Assembly (NCBI GenBank): GCA_029554925.1
Contig: JAKPUV010000447.1
Location: forward strand, 1-21,248
DNA: 21,248 nt
Direction of reading: 5' to 3'
Source: Candidatus Hydrogenedentota bacterium
GTDB lineage: Bacteria > Hydrogenedentota > Hydrogenedentia > Hydrogenedentales > CAITNO01
Positions 1 to 7,457 of the stretch are shown here, one piece after another. A program made the position numbers and the translations under genes. Every line of letters begins with the position of its first letter. Position 1 is the first letter of the stretch. A model generated the notes under the pieces. The model ran no database searches, was not told the origin of the DNA, and saw only the letters and a program-made list of their open reading frames with translations.

Positions 1-1404
1 CTCGGGCTTGCGCACGTCGAGCAGGAAGGCGTCCGTAGGGACCGCGTCTGGCTCGACCACCTCCACGTCGCCGCGCAGGATGTTCGCCGCAATGAACCCC
101 GCCATGTTGACGCCGTGCTTGGCGGCGCCCCACTGCGGGGAGTAGGCCAGTTCCAGCTCCTCCAGGTCATAGACCGTCAGGCCGCCGCGAATGGCCGTGG
201 CGATGGTGTCCACCACCACGTCCACCCCCTCGGCGCCCGTGGCCTGAACCCCGTAGATCTTCCCCTCGGGCGAGAAGAGCAGCTTGATGTCCACGGGATA
301 CGCGCCCGGGTAATACCCGGCGTGCTGGGAGGGGTGCAGGTACGCGCGGCGGTAGGGGAGGCCGAGGGCCTTCAACCGCTTCTCGGTCAGGCCGGTCTGC
401 CCGGCGGCGACGTCGAAGACCTTGACGATGCTGGACCCCTGGATGCCGATGTAGGAGGAATCGCGCCCGCAGATCACATCGGCGGCGATGCGCCCCTGCC
501 GGTTCGCGGGCCCCGCCAGCGGAATGGCCACCGGTTCCCCGCTGACCGTGCAGCGGCTCTGCACCGCGTCACCCACGGCGTACACATCCGGCGCGCTCGT
601 GCGCATGCGGCCGTCCACGACAATATGCCCGCGGGGACCGGTTTCGATCCCCGCTGCAACGGCCAGGGAAGACCGGGGCTTCACCCCGGCGCACATGCAG
701 ACCAGGTCCGCGTCCACGCGGGCGCCGGACTTCAGCGTGACCGCACCCGGTTCAATGGCGGCGACGGAGTCGCCAAGGCGGGTGTCCACGCCGTAGATTT
801 CAAGCTCCTGGAGCAGGGGAGCGGTCATCTCCCTGTCCATCGGTCCCAGCACCTGGTCCAGAAGCTCGACAATCGTGATCTTGAGCCCCCGGGCGTGCAG
901 GTTCTCGGCCAGTTCCAGACCGATGAACCCGCCGCCGATGATGCACGCGGTCTTCGCCCCGGCGGCGGCCTCCGCTATCCGGTCCATGTCCTGAAGATTG
1001 TTCAACACCTGGACGTGGGGGAGGTCCGCGCCCGGCACGGGCAGCCGGAGGGGCTCGGCCCCCGTGGCCAGCACAAGGGCGTCATAGCGCTCCTCGAACT
1101 CCTCCCCGGAGTCAAGGGCGCGCACGCGCACGGTTTTTGCCGCCGTGTCCACGGCCATGACCTCGTGGCGCGTCCGGATGTCCAGCCCGTAGCGGGCGCT
1201 CAGGACCTGCGGCGTCTGCACCGCCATGACGGCGCGGTCCCTGATCACCCCGCCGATGTAGTAGGGCATGCCGCAGTTCGCGAAGGACACGTCGTGCCCC
1301 CGCTCCAACACGACCACCCCCACCTCCCGGTCCAGCCGCTTGATGCGGGCCGCGCAACTCATGCCCCCGGCAACACCTCCAACCACAAGCACTTTCTTTG
1401 TCAT
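1..1404 (-). CDS. CoA-disulfide reductase-type FAD/NAD(P)H oxidoreductase with C-terminal rhodanese domain (partial)
   Basis: A flavoprotein of the pyridine nucleotide-disulfide oxidoreductase class. It probably uses NAD(P)H to reduce CoA-disulfide, polysulfide or a related persulfide in the cytosol. From the ATG at 1404 the frame stays open to base 1, giving 468 codons with no stop, so the C-terminus lies outside the window. The N-terminal FAD-binding loop reads VVGGVAGG (residues 7-14). The single active-site cysteine is Cys44 in SFANCGMPYYIGG, the pattern of CoA-disulfide reductases and NADH oxidases. The NAD(P)-binding loop is IIGGGFIGLE (155-164), and VYAVGDA near 275 is the second FAD motif. 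The last visible residues, DAFLLDVRKPE, look like the start of a rhodanese domain; its catalytic Cys is not visible. The start is supported by GGGAG (plus-strand 1414-1418) nine bases upstream. It is divergent from the exporter operon. The class is firm; the substrate is inferred. Confidence 0.9.
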   Translation of the reverse strand, partial: MTKKVLVVGGVAGGMSCAARIKRLDREVGVVVLERGHDVSFANCGMPYYIGGVIRDRAVMAVQTPQVLSARYGLDIRTRHEVMAVDTAAKTVRVRALDSGEEFEERYDALVLATGAEPLRLPVPGADLPHVQVLNNLQDMDRIAEAAAGAKTACIIGGGFIGLELAENLHARGLKITIVELLDQVLGPMDREMTAPLLQELEIYGVDTRLGDSVAAIEPGAVTLKSGARVDADLVCMCAGVKPRSSLAVAAGIETGPRGHIVVDGRMRTSAPDVYAVGDAVQSRCTVSGEPVAIPLAGPANRQGRIAADVICGRDSSYIGIQGSSIVKVFDVAAGQTGLTEKRLKALGLPYRRAYLHPSQHAGYYPGAYPVDIKLLFSPEGKIYGVQATGAEGVDVVVDTIATAIRGGLTVYDLEELELAYSPQWGAAKHGVNMAGFIAANILRGDVEVVEPDAVPTDAFLLDVRKPE

Positions 1405-1550
1405 GTCAGTTGTCTCCCTTGACAGAACAGTTTCACAACCAAACGCCCCCTTTCCTTGGGATATTCCCGGAACTGTGTCACCCTCCGGGGGAAGAAAGAC
1501 GTTCACCACGCGACGCGAACAGGATGCGGCACTCCGGATGAAACCCCGAA

Positions 1551-1585
1551 TTGCCCTTGACGGTCGTAGTTCGGGTAAGATTACC
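1551..1585 (+). promoter_or_regulatory. Weak candidate promoter for the exporter operon
   Basis: The 209-base gap between the divergent oxidoreductase and exporter genes holds a consensus-like -35 hexamer TTGACG at 1557-1562. ATTACC lies 17 bases downstream and TAAGAT sits at 1576-1581, so no -10 box fits well at ideal spacing. An alternative pairing is TTGCCC (1551) with TAAGAT at 19 bases. The position, about 30 bases before the ATG at 1614, is sensible, but the call is tentative. I see no convincing operator in the rest of the gap. Confidence 0.25.
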
Positions 1586-1613
1586 TTTTCCACAGGCGGA
1601 TTCAGGATTCTCC

Positions 1614-3476
1614 ATGTTCTTGCGCCCCTCACATGCACGCACCAACGACCGCGCCGCACGGGTGCTTGCGGCCCTGCTGATTCCGGTGCTGCTGGGCACC
1701 CCGGGCTGCGCCACCAAACGCATGGTGGAGCGGGCCGACCGCGAAGTGTACGGCATCATCCGCGAAAAGACGGGGGAGGTTCCGGGCATGGACCCGGAGT
1801 TCACCATTGATCAGACGCTTGACGAAAGCGTCCTGGAAACGCTGCCCAAGGTGGAGGAGAACGACTCCGGACTCGGCGAGGGGATGCGCGACGAGCGCGG
1901 ATGGCCCGTGGTGAGCCTGGAGCAGGCACTCCACCTGGCGGTGAGCCGCAACCGCACCTACCAGGGCCGCAAGGAGTCCCTCTACCTTCAGGCGCTCCGG
2001 CTCACGCTGGCCCGCCACGAGTTCGACCCGATCTTCTCGGGAAGGGGGTCGGCGTCCTACAACCGCACGACGCGCGACGTGGTGACCGACAGCGACTTCG
2101 CCGCGGCGCTGAAGGCCTACCGCCAGAGCGTGCCCGAGCTGGAGGCCCTCACGAACACCCCCGGCGCGCTTCTGCGGTCCTATGCGGACCTCGTGGAGGC
2201 GTCGGGCAACCTAGCGGGGCTCAACGACCCCGAAACCCACATCGTGGACGAGCGCAGCGTGGACGGGCAGACCTCCGTGGGCATCAACCTCCTGGCCGCG
2301 GGCGGCGCCCGCATCGCCGTGGGGCTGACCTCCAGCTTCCTGCGCTATCTCACCGGTCTGCCCCGGGAGCAGGCATCGTCCTCCCTGACGGCGGAAATCA
2401 CGCAGCCCCTGCTGCGCGGCGCCGGGTCGGCGGTCACGCTGGAGGAGCTGACCCAGGCGGAGCGCGACGTCCTCTACGCCCTGCGGGACTTCACCCAGTA
2501 CCGCAAGGACTTCACGGTGGACGTCTGCTCGGACTACTACAACATCCTCCAGCGCCGCGAGATCATCCGCAACACATGGAGCGGCCTGCAGGGCTTCCGC
2601 CAGAGCGTCGAGCGGCAGAAGGCCTTTGTGGAGGAGGGACTGAGCCGCCCCGCCGACCTGGGCCGCCTGCGCCAGGCACAGCTGGAAAACGAGAACGGCT
2701 ACACCAACGCCGTGCGCCAGTACTATCAGGACCTGGACCGCTTCAAGATCACCCTGGGCCTCTCCACGGACACCAACCTCCGGCTGGACGACGCGGAACT
2801 GACGGCCCTGCGGGAGGGCGGGCTGCTGCACCCGAAGATCACCTCTGAGGACGCGGTGCGCGTCGCGCTGGAGGCGCGGCTGGACCTGCAGAATGCCCGG
2901 GACGCCGCGGAGGACGCCGAACGCCGCCTGCGCGTCGCCGAAAACAGCCTCCTGCCGCGTCTGGACCTCGTGGGGGGCGCGTCGGTGAAGTCGGTGGGCA
3001 ACAAAGACTGGGACGATTTGGACTTCCGGCGGATGGTTTGGAACGCGGGCATTGACGTGGATCCGGTGTTCGACCGCAAGGCCATCCGGAACGCCTACCG
3101 GTCCTCCGTCATCGGCCGCGAGAGCGCCCTGCGCGAGCGCAGCCTCGCCGAGGACAATGTGAAACTGGGCGTTCAGGCGTCATGGCGCAACCTGGAGCAG
3201 GCCCGGCAGAGCCACGAAATCGCGCTGGAAAGCGTTCACCTCAGCGAGCGCCGCGTCGAGGAGCAGGATCTCCTCGCCGAGCTGGGCATGGCCACGGCCC
3301 AGGACCAGGTGGACGCGCGCAACGACCTCATCAAATCCCAGAACTCGCTGACCGCGGCCGTCATTGGACACACCGTCGCGCGCCTTCAGTTCTGGAAAGA
3401 CATGGGCATCCTTTACATCAAGAAGGACGGCCGCTGGGAGGAAGTGACGGATCATGCCGCCCCAACAACCGAATAA
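1614..3476 (+). CDS. TolC-family outer-membrane efflux protein
   Basis: The likely outer-membrane channel of a tripartite ABC exporter, 620 residues. The N-terminus has a basic stretch, then a hydrophobic segment (about 17-28) ending at Cys32 (LLGTPGC). This suggests a secreted, possibly lipid-anchored protein, though the lipobox is weak because it lacks Leu at -3. The body has the two-fold pattern of outer-membrane efflux proteins. SLEQALHLAVSRN (from about residue 100) opens the first repeat, and long amphipathic helices rich in Ala, Arg, Glu and Leu follow. A second repeat near residues 415-600 includes EDAVRVALEARLDLQNARD and SLAEDNVKLGVQASWRNLEQ. The length exceeds the usual 420-480 residues, mostly from the N-terminal extension. 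An in-frame TTG at 1551 exists, but ATG 1614 gives a proper signal sequence and has AGGA upstream. It overlaps the adaptor gene by 23 bases. Confidence 0.85.
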   Translation: MFLRPSHARTNDRAARVLAALLIPVLLGTPGCATKRMVERADREVYGIIREKTGEVPGMDPEFTIDQTLDESVLETLPKVEENDSGLGEGMRDERGWPVVSLEQALHLAVSRNRTYQGRKESLYLQALRLTLARHEFDPIFSGRGSASYNRTTRDVVTDSDFAAALKAYRQSVPELEALTNTPGALLRSYADLVEASGNLAGLNDPETHIVDERSVDGQTSVGINLLAAGGARIAVGLTSSFLRYLTGLPREQASSSLTAEITQPLLRGAGSAVTLEELTQAERDVLYALRDFTQYRKDFTVDVCSDYYNILQRREIIRNTWSGLQGFRQSVERQKAFVEEGLSRPADLGRLRQAQLENENGYTNAVRQYYQDLDRFKITLGLSTDTNLRLDDAELTALREGGLLHPKITSEDAVRVALEARLDLQNARDAAEDAERRLRVAENSLLPRLDLVGGASVKSVGNKDWDDLDFRRMVWNAGIDVDPVFDRKAIRNAYRSSVIGRESALRERSLAEDNVKLGVQASWRNLEQARQSHEIALESVHLSERRVEEQDLLAELGMATAQDQVDARNDLIKSQNSLTAAVIGHTVARLQFWKDMGILYIKKDGRWEEVTDHAAPTTE

Positions 3477-5367
3477 AGCCCCCCGGAAACGGAAACTGCG
3501 CCGCTGGATCGCCGCCGCGCTCGTCCTCGGCCTCCTCGGCTACGGGGGATGGCGGCTGGCGTCGCGCGAACTCGCGCCGCAGTCCGCCTCCGCCGCCACC
3601 TTCCGCGTCCTGCGCGGGCCGCTGGACGTGACCGTGGTCGAGGGCGGGAGCGTCGAGGCCAAGGACAAACTGGAAATCCTCTGCGAGGTGCAGGGCTCCA
3701 CCAAGATCCTCTCCATCGTGGAGGAGGGGAAGATGATCACGCCGGAGGACGTCGAGAAGGGGCTGGTGCTGATCGAGCTGGACTCCAAACAGCTTCTCGA
3801 CCAGCAGGTATCGCAGGAGCTGGACTTCCAAACCTCCCTGGCCGCCCTCACGCGCGCCAAGGAGCAGTACGACATCCAGCTCATTGACAACGAGAGCACC
3901 ATCAAGGCCGCCGAACTGGCCGTCAAGTTCGCCGAAATGGACCTGGCCGCCTATGTCGGCGAGGAGCTGGCGGCGAAAATCGTCGCCGAGGCCCAGAAAA
4001 TCGAGGACGCCGCGCGCCTGCTCACCCAGCAAAACGGCTCCACACAGCCAGCCGAGCCGTCCCTCCCGGCGGAAACCCCTCCGCCGACACCGGCCCCGGG
4101 GGAGGCCCCGGCTCCGGAACCGCCGCCGGCCGCCCCCCCGGCAAACGGCGGGGACACGGGCGCGGCGGCGGAAGCCGAAGCCCCCGAACCGGCACCGCCG
4201 CCGATTGACGCCATGGCCATTGTGAAGCTGGACAACCTGGGGGACGGCCAGGCGCGCCAGAAGATCCGGGGGCTTGAAAACGACCTGGTGCTTTCCGAAC
4301 AGGACCTCAGCCTCGCCCAAGTGAAGCTGGAGGGCACAAAGCGGCTGTTTGAGAAGGAGTTTGTGACCAAGAACCAGCTCGACAGTGACCAGGCGGCCTA
4401 CGACCGCAAGGTGATCGCCCTGGAGACCGCCCAGACCAGCAAGGAGCTCTTCACCAAATACGAGTTCCCGAAAATGGTCGAAAAGCTCGTGTCGGACTAC
4501 CAGGAGACCCTGCGCAAGCTGCGCCGAAACGAGCGCATGGCCGTCTCGCGGTCGGCCCAGGAGGAGGCCGACCGCGTGTCCGCCGAGGCCCGGCACCTCC
4601 TGCAGACGCGCAAGCGGCAGGAGATCGCCGAACAGATCGAAAAATGCGTCATCCGCGCCGTGAAGCCGGGACTGGTCATTTACGGCACCGGGGAAAGCTC
4701 CTACCGCGAGGAGATCATCGAGGCGGGTGCCAACGTGCGCGAGCGGCAGGTCCTCATCACGATTCCCGACATGAGCGTCCTCGCGCTGACGGTCAAGGTT
4801 CACGAGTCCGTTGTGCAGCTGGTGAAGTCCGGGCAGAAAGTGCGGGTGCGCGTGGACGCGTTCCCCGCCGAAACCCTCACGGGCGTGGTCCACTCCATCG
4901 CCCCGCTTCCGGACACCACCAACCGCTGGATGAACCCCGACGTGAAGGTCTATGAAACGAAGGTCTACCTGGACGAGGCGCCCAGGTGGCTGCGGCCCGG
5001 CATGAGCGCAGAGGCCGAAATCCTCGTGGAACGCCATGAAAACGTGCTCCAGGTGCCCATCCAGGCCGTCAGCATCCGCAACGACCGGCAGGTCTGCTTC
5101 GTGAAAACCGCCCTCGGCGTCGAGGAGCGCCCTGTGGAAACGGGCGCCATGGGCCTCACCATGGCGGAGATCAAGAGCGGGGTGGAGGAGGGGGAGACCG
5201 TCCTTCTCCGCGCGCCGGCGCTTCCGGGCGATGCCGCGTCCCCGGGGGAAAAGCAGGGCAGGCCCGCGGAGGAGGGGAAGGAGGGAGGCAAGGAGAAGGC
5301 GGAAAAGGGGAGGCGGGAGAAACGCCCGGAATCCGGGGAAGCCCCTGAAAAACCGGCGGAGCAATGA
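3454..5367 (+). CDS. Periplasmic adaptor (HlyD/MacA-type membrane fusion protein) with Pro-rich insertion
   Basis: Adaptor subunit linking the inner-membrane ABC transporter to the outer-membrane channel; 637 residues. A basic N-terminus precedes one hydrophobic segment (about 18-31, WIAAALVLGLLGYGGW) that acts as signal anchor. A short beta region (48-110) is the first lipoyl half. Long Ala/Glu/Lys/Leu-rich helices follow, and FEKEFVTKNQLD (about 300-312) matches the hairpin-tip motif of adaptors. KCVIRAVKPGLVIYG (near 400) is the second lipoyl half. Beta-barrel and membrane-proximal domains follow, including VKVHESVVQLVKSGQKVRVR and RPGMSAEAEILVERHENVLQVP. A Pro/Ala-rich stretch at about 195-253 interrupts the first hairpin helix. 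The C-terminal 50 residues are Gly/Lys/Glu-rich and probably disordered. It overlaps both neighbours, indicating translational coupling. It is longer than typical MacA (about 370 residues). Confidence 0.9.
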   Translation: MPPQQPNKAPRKRKLRRWIAAALVLGLLGYGGWRLASRELAPQSASAATFRVLRGPLDVTVVEGGSVEAKDKLEILCEVQGSTKILSIVEEGKMITPEDVEKGLVLIELDSKQLLDQQVSQELDFQTSLAALTRAKEQYDIQLIDNESTIKAAELAVKFAEMDLAAYVGEELAAKIVAEAQKIEDAARLLTQQNGSTQPAEPSLPAETPPPTPAPGEAPAPEPPPAAPPANGGDTGAAAEAEAPEPAPPPIDAMAIVKLDNLGDGQARQKIRGLENDLVLSEQDLSLAQVKLEGTKRLFEKEFVTKNQLDSDQAAYDRKVIALETAQTSKELFTKYEFPKMVEKLVSDYQETLRKLRRNERMAVSRSAQEEADRVSAEARHLLQTRKRQEIAEQIEKCVIRAVKPGLVIYGTGESSYREEIIEAGANVRERQVLITIPDMSVLALTVKVHESVVQLVKSGQKVRVRVDAFPAETLTGVVHSIAPLPDTTNRWMNPDVKVYETKVYLDEAPRWLRPGMSAEAEILVERHENVLQVPIQAVSIRNDRQVCFVKTALGVEERPVETGAMGLTMAEIKSGVEEGETVLLRAPALPGDAASPGEKQGRPAEEGKEGGKEKAEKGRREKRPESGEAPEKPAEQ

Positions 5368-6059
5368 TGCAGGCGGAAACCATGGTGGAGCTGCAGCGGG
5401 TCACCAAGACCTACAACATGGGGGCGGTGTCCTTCAACGCCCTCGACGACGTCTCCCTCGCGGTCGGGAAGGGCGAGTACGCCGCCATCATGGGGCCCTC
5501 CGGGTGCGGCAAGTCCACCATGCTCAACCTGCTCGGCTGCCTCGACCGCCCCACCACCGGGAAGTACCTCCTGGGCGGGCTGGACGTCTCCACGCTGGAC
5601 GACGACGACCTGTCCACCGTGCGCGGGGCGTGTCTCGGGTTCATCTTCCAGTCCTACAACCTGATCCAGCAGCTCAACGTGGTCGAGAACATCGAGGTGC
5701 CGCTCTACTACCAGGGGCGGCATCCGGACGAGAGCCGGGAGATCGCCGTCGCCCTCGCGGAGCGGGTGGGGCTGGGGGAGCGGGTGTACCACAAGCCCTT
5801 CGAGCTCTCCGGCGGACAGCAGCAGCGCGTGGGCATCGCCCGCGCGCTGGCCAACTCCCCGCTGGTCCTCATGGCCGACGAGCCCACGGGCAACCTCGAC
5901 TCCCGGTCGGGGCAGGAGATTCTGGCGCTCTTCGACGAGCTGCACGGGCAGGGCATGACGATCATCATGGTCACGCACGACGAGGGCATCGGCGCCCGCG
6001 CCCAGCGGGTGATCCGCCTGCGCGACGGGCGCGTGGAGGAGGACCGCCGAAATGGCTGA
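5364..6059 (+). CDS. ABC transporter ATP-binding protein, MacB/LolD type
   Basis: Cytosolic ATPase of the exporter, 231 residues, a full-length stand-alone nucleotide-binding domain. Every motif is intact: Walker A GPSGCGKST (44-52), a Q-loop in FIFQSYNL, signature LSGGQQQR (148-155), Walker B with LMADEP (Glu173 catalytic), D-loop GNLDS, and the switch histidine His205 in VTHDEG. The A-loop tyrosine is Tyr17 in TKTYNMG. Motif spellings match the MacB/LolD/FtsE branch (COG1136), which powers mechanotransmission or lipoprotein and peptide export rather than classical lumen transport. The start overlaps the adaptor stop as ATGA. A second ATG at position 2 or Met7 could equally be used. The substrate cannot be told from sequence. 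Confidence 0.95.
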   Translation: MMQAETMVELQRVTKTYNMGAVSFNALDDVSLAVGKGEYAAIMGPSGCGKSTMLNLLGCLDRPTTGKYLLGGLDVSTLDDDDLSTVRGACLGFIFQSYNLIQQLNVVENIEVPLYYQGRHPDESREIAVALAERVGLGERVYHKPFELSGGQQQRVGIARALANSPLVLMADEPTGNLDSRSGQEILALFDELHGQGMTIIMVTHDEGIGARAQRVIRLRDGRVEEDRRNG

Positions 6060-7398
6060 CATCGGCGAACTGCTCCAGACCCGCGGCCGCCTGTCGCTCC
6101 GCGTCAGCTCCCCGTGGCGCACCGTGCGCCTGGGCTTCAAGAGCCTCTGGATGCACCGGCTCCGCAGCCTCCTGACCGTGCTGGGCATCGTGTTCGGCGT
6201 GTGCTCCGTCATCGCCATGCTCGCCGTCGGCGAGGGCGCCAGCTACGAGGCGCAGGAGCAGATCCGCCGCCTCGGCAGCAGCAACATCCTCCTCAAGAGC
6301 GTCAAGCCCTCGGAGGAGCAGAAAGTCTCCGCCCAGCGCAGCTACGTGAGCGAGTACGGCCTCACCTACGACGACATGGCCCGCATCCGCGACAGCATCC
6401 CCGGCGTCAGCGTCGTGGTCCCCGGGCGGGTGATCCGCCAGCGCATCTGGAACGCCACGCAGAAGATGGACGCCGAGATTGTCGGCACCGTGCCCTGGTA
6501 CCCGGAGATGCGGAACCTCTCCCTGCTGGAGGGGCGCTACTTCACCGAAACGGAGATGCGCTCGCACCACAATGTGTGCGTCCTCAGCGAGCCGCTGGTC
6601 GCGGGCCTGTTCCCCCTGAGCCCGCCCGTCGGCGGGCGCGTCCGCGTGGGGAGCGACTACTACGTGGTCATCGGCGTCATCAGCCAGGAGGCCGCCGGCC
6701 CCGCCGCCGCCCCGGGAAACGGGGAGGGCGGCCCCCCGAAACCTGGGGAGGCCTCGGCCACCCCGCGCGCATACATCCCCCTGAGCACGGCGAAGTCCCA
6801 CTTCGGCGAGGTGCTCATCCGCCGCAGCACGGGCAGCTTCGAGGCCGAGCGGGTCGAACTGCACGAGGCCATCATCAAAGTGGACTCGCAGGACGCCGTG
6901 GAGGAGACGGCCCGGGTCGTTTCGGAGATCCTCTCCCGGCACCACAAGAAAACCGACTGGGAGATGCTGGTGCCCCTGGAACTGCTGCGGCAGGCCGAGC
7001 GCACCAAGCAGATTTTCAACACCGTCCTGGGCGCCATCGCCGCCATCTCCCTCATCGTCGGCGGCATCGGCATCATGAACATCATGCTCGCCACGGTCAC
7101 GGAGCGCACCCGCGAGATCGGCATCCGCCGCGCCCTGGGCGCGAAGAAGCGGGACATCGTGGTCCAGTTCCTCGTCGAGACCGTCATCCTCTCCGGCTCC
7201 GGCGGGCTCGTCGGCGTCGCCCTCGGACTCGTCATCCCGTGGTTCATCTCCCGCTTCGCCGAAATGGCCACCATCGTCACGCCCTGGGCGCCCATGATCG
7301 CCTTCTCCATCTCCGTCTCCATCGGCGTCGTCTTCGGCATCTACCCGGCCCTGCGCGCCGCCAACATGGACCCCGTCGAGGCGCTGCGCCACGAGTGA
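6052..7398 (+). CDS. MacB/FtsX-type ABC transporter permease
   Basis: Inner-membrane permease of the exporter, 448 residues, the usual size for an ATPase-free MacB-like subunit. TM1 is at about 40-59 (TVLGIVFGVCSVIAMLAVGEG), preceded by the LRSLLTVLGI pattern of the MacB_PCD family. A large periplasmic domain runs to about 320. Three C-terminal helices follow (about 323-345, 378-402 and 415-435), including VGGIGIMNIMLATVTERTRE and REIGIRRALGAKKRDI, the hallmark FtsX coupling region, and it ends in ALRAANMDPVEALRHE. About 20 extra N-terminal residues precede the usual start. A low-complexity Ala/Gly/Pro stretch sits near residues 218-240. It overlaps the ATPase gene by eight bases and closes the exporter operon. 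The class is sure; the substrate is unknown. Confidence 0.94.
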   Translation: MADIGELLQTRGRLSLRVSSPWRTVRLGFKSLWMHRLRSLLTVLGIVFGVCSVIAMLAVGEGASYEAQEQIRRLGSSNILLKSVKPSEEQKVSAQRSYVSEYGLTYDDMARIRDSIPGVSVVVPGRVIRQRIWNATQKMDAEIVGTVPWYPEMRNLSLLEGRYFTETEMRSHHNVCVLSEPLVAGLFPLSPPVGGRVRVGSDYYVVIGVISQEAAGPAAAPGNGEGGPPKPGEASATPRAYIPLSTAKSHFGEVLIRRSTGSFEAERVELHEAIIKVDSQDAVEETARVVSEILSRHHKKTDWEMLVPLELLRQAERTKQIFNTVLGAIAAISLIVGGIGIMNIMLATVTERTREIGIRRALGAKKRDIVVQFLVETVILSGSGGLVGVALGLVIPWFISRFAEMATIVTPWAPMIAFSISVSIGVVFGIYPALRAANMDPVEALRHE

Positions 7399-7417
7399 CG
7401 GGGCGGGGCGCGGGCTG

Positions 7418-7426
7418 TGCTATTCT
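7418..7426 (+). promoter_or_regulatory. Candidate extended -10 promoter before the glycosidase-like gene
   Basis: TGC-TATTCT at 7418-7426 fits an extended -10 element (TG-n-TATTCT, four of six hexamer matches) in the 59-base gap after the permease. The -35 region (TGACGG near 7396) is poor and oddly spaced. If real, it gives the glycosidase-ThuA pair its own transcript. Read-through from the exporter operon is also possible, because I see no terminator in this gap. Confidence 0.35.
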
Positions 7427-7457
7427 TGAGACCCGACACAACCGAGAGGATACGCCG

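Noticed and set aside
115..1422. A 435-codon plus-strand frame opposite the FAD oxidoreductase
   Set aside because: The minus-strand protein has both dinucleotide loops, the active-site Cys and a rhodanese start. The plus frame has no recognisable feature.
1463..1473. Near-palindrome GGGATATTCCC between the divergent oxidoreductase and exporter genes
   Set aside because: Only four-base arms pair, and no second copy was seen, so an operator call is not supported.
3418..5364. A 648-codon open frame on the minus strand, opposite the adaptor gene
   Set aside because: It is a high-GC shadow: composition is Leu/Arg/Gly/His-rich without motifs, while the plus strand has clear adaptor features and coupled neighbours.
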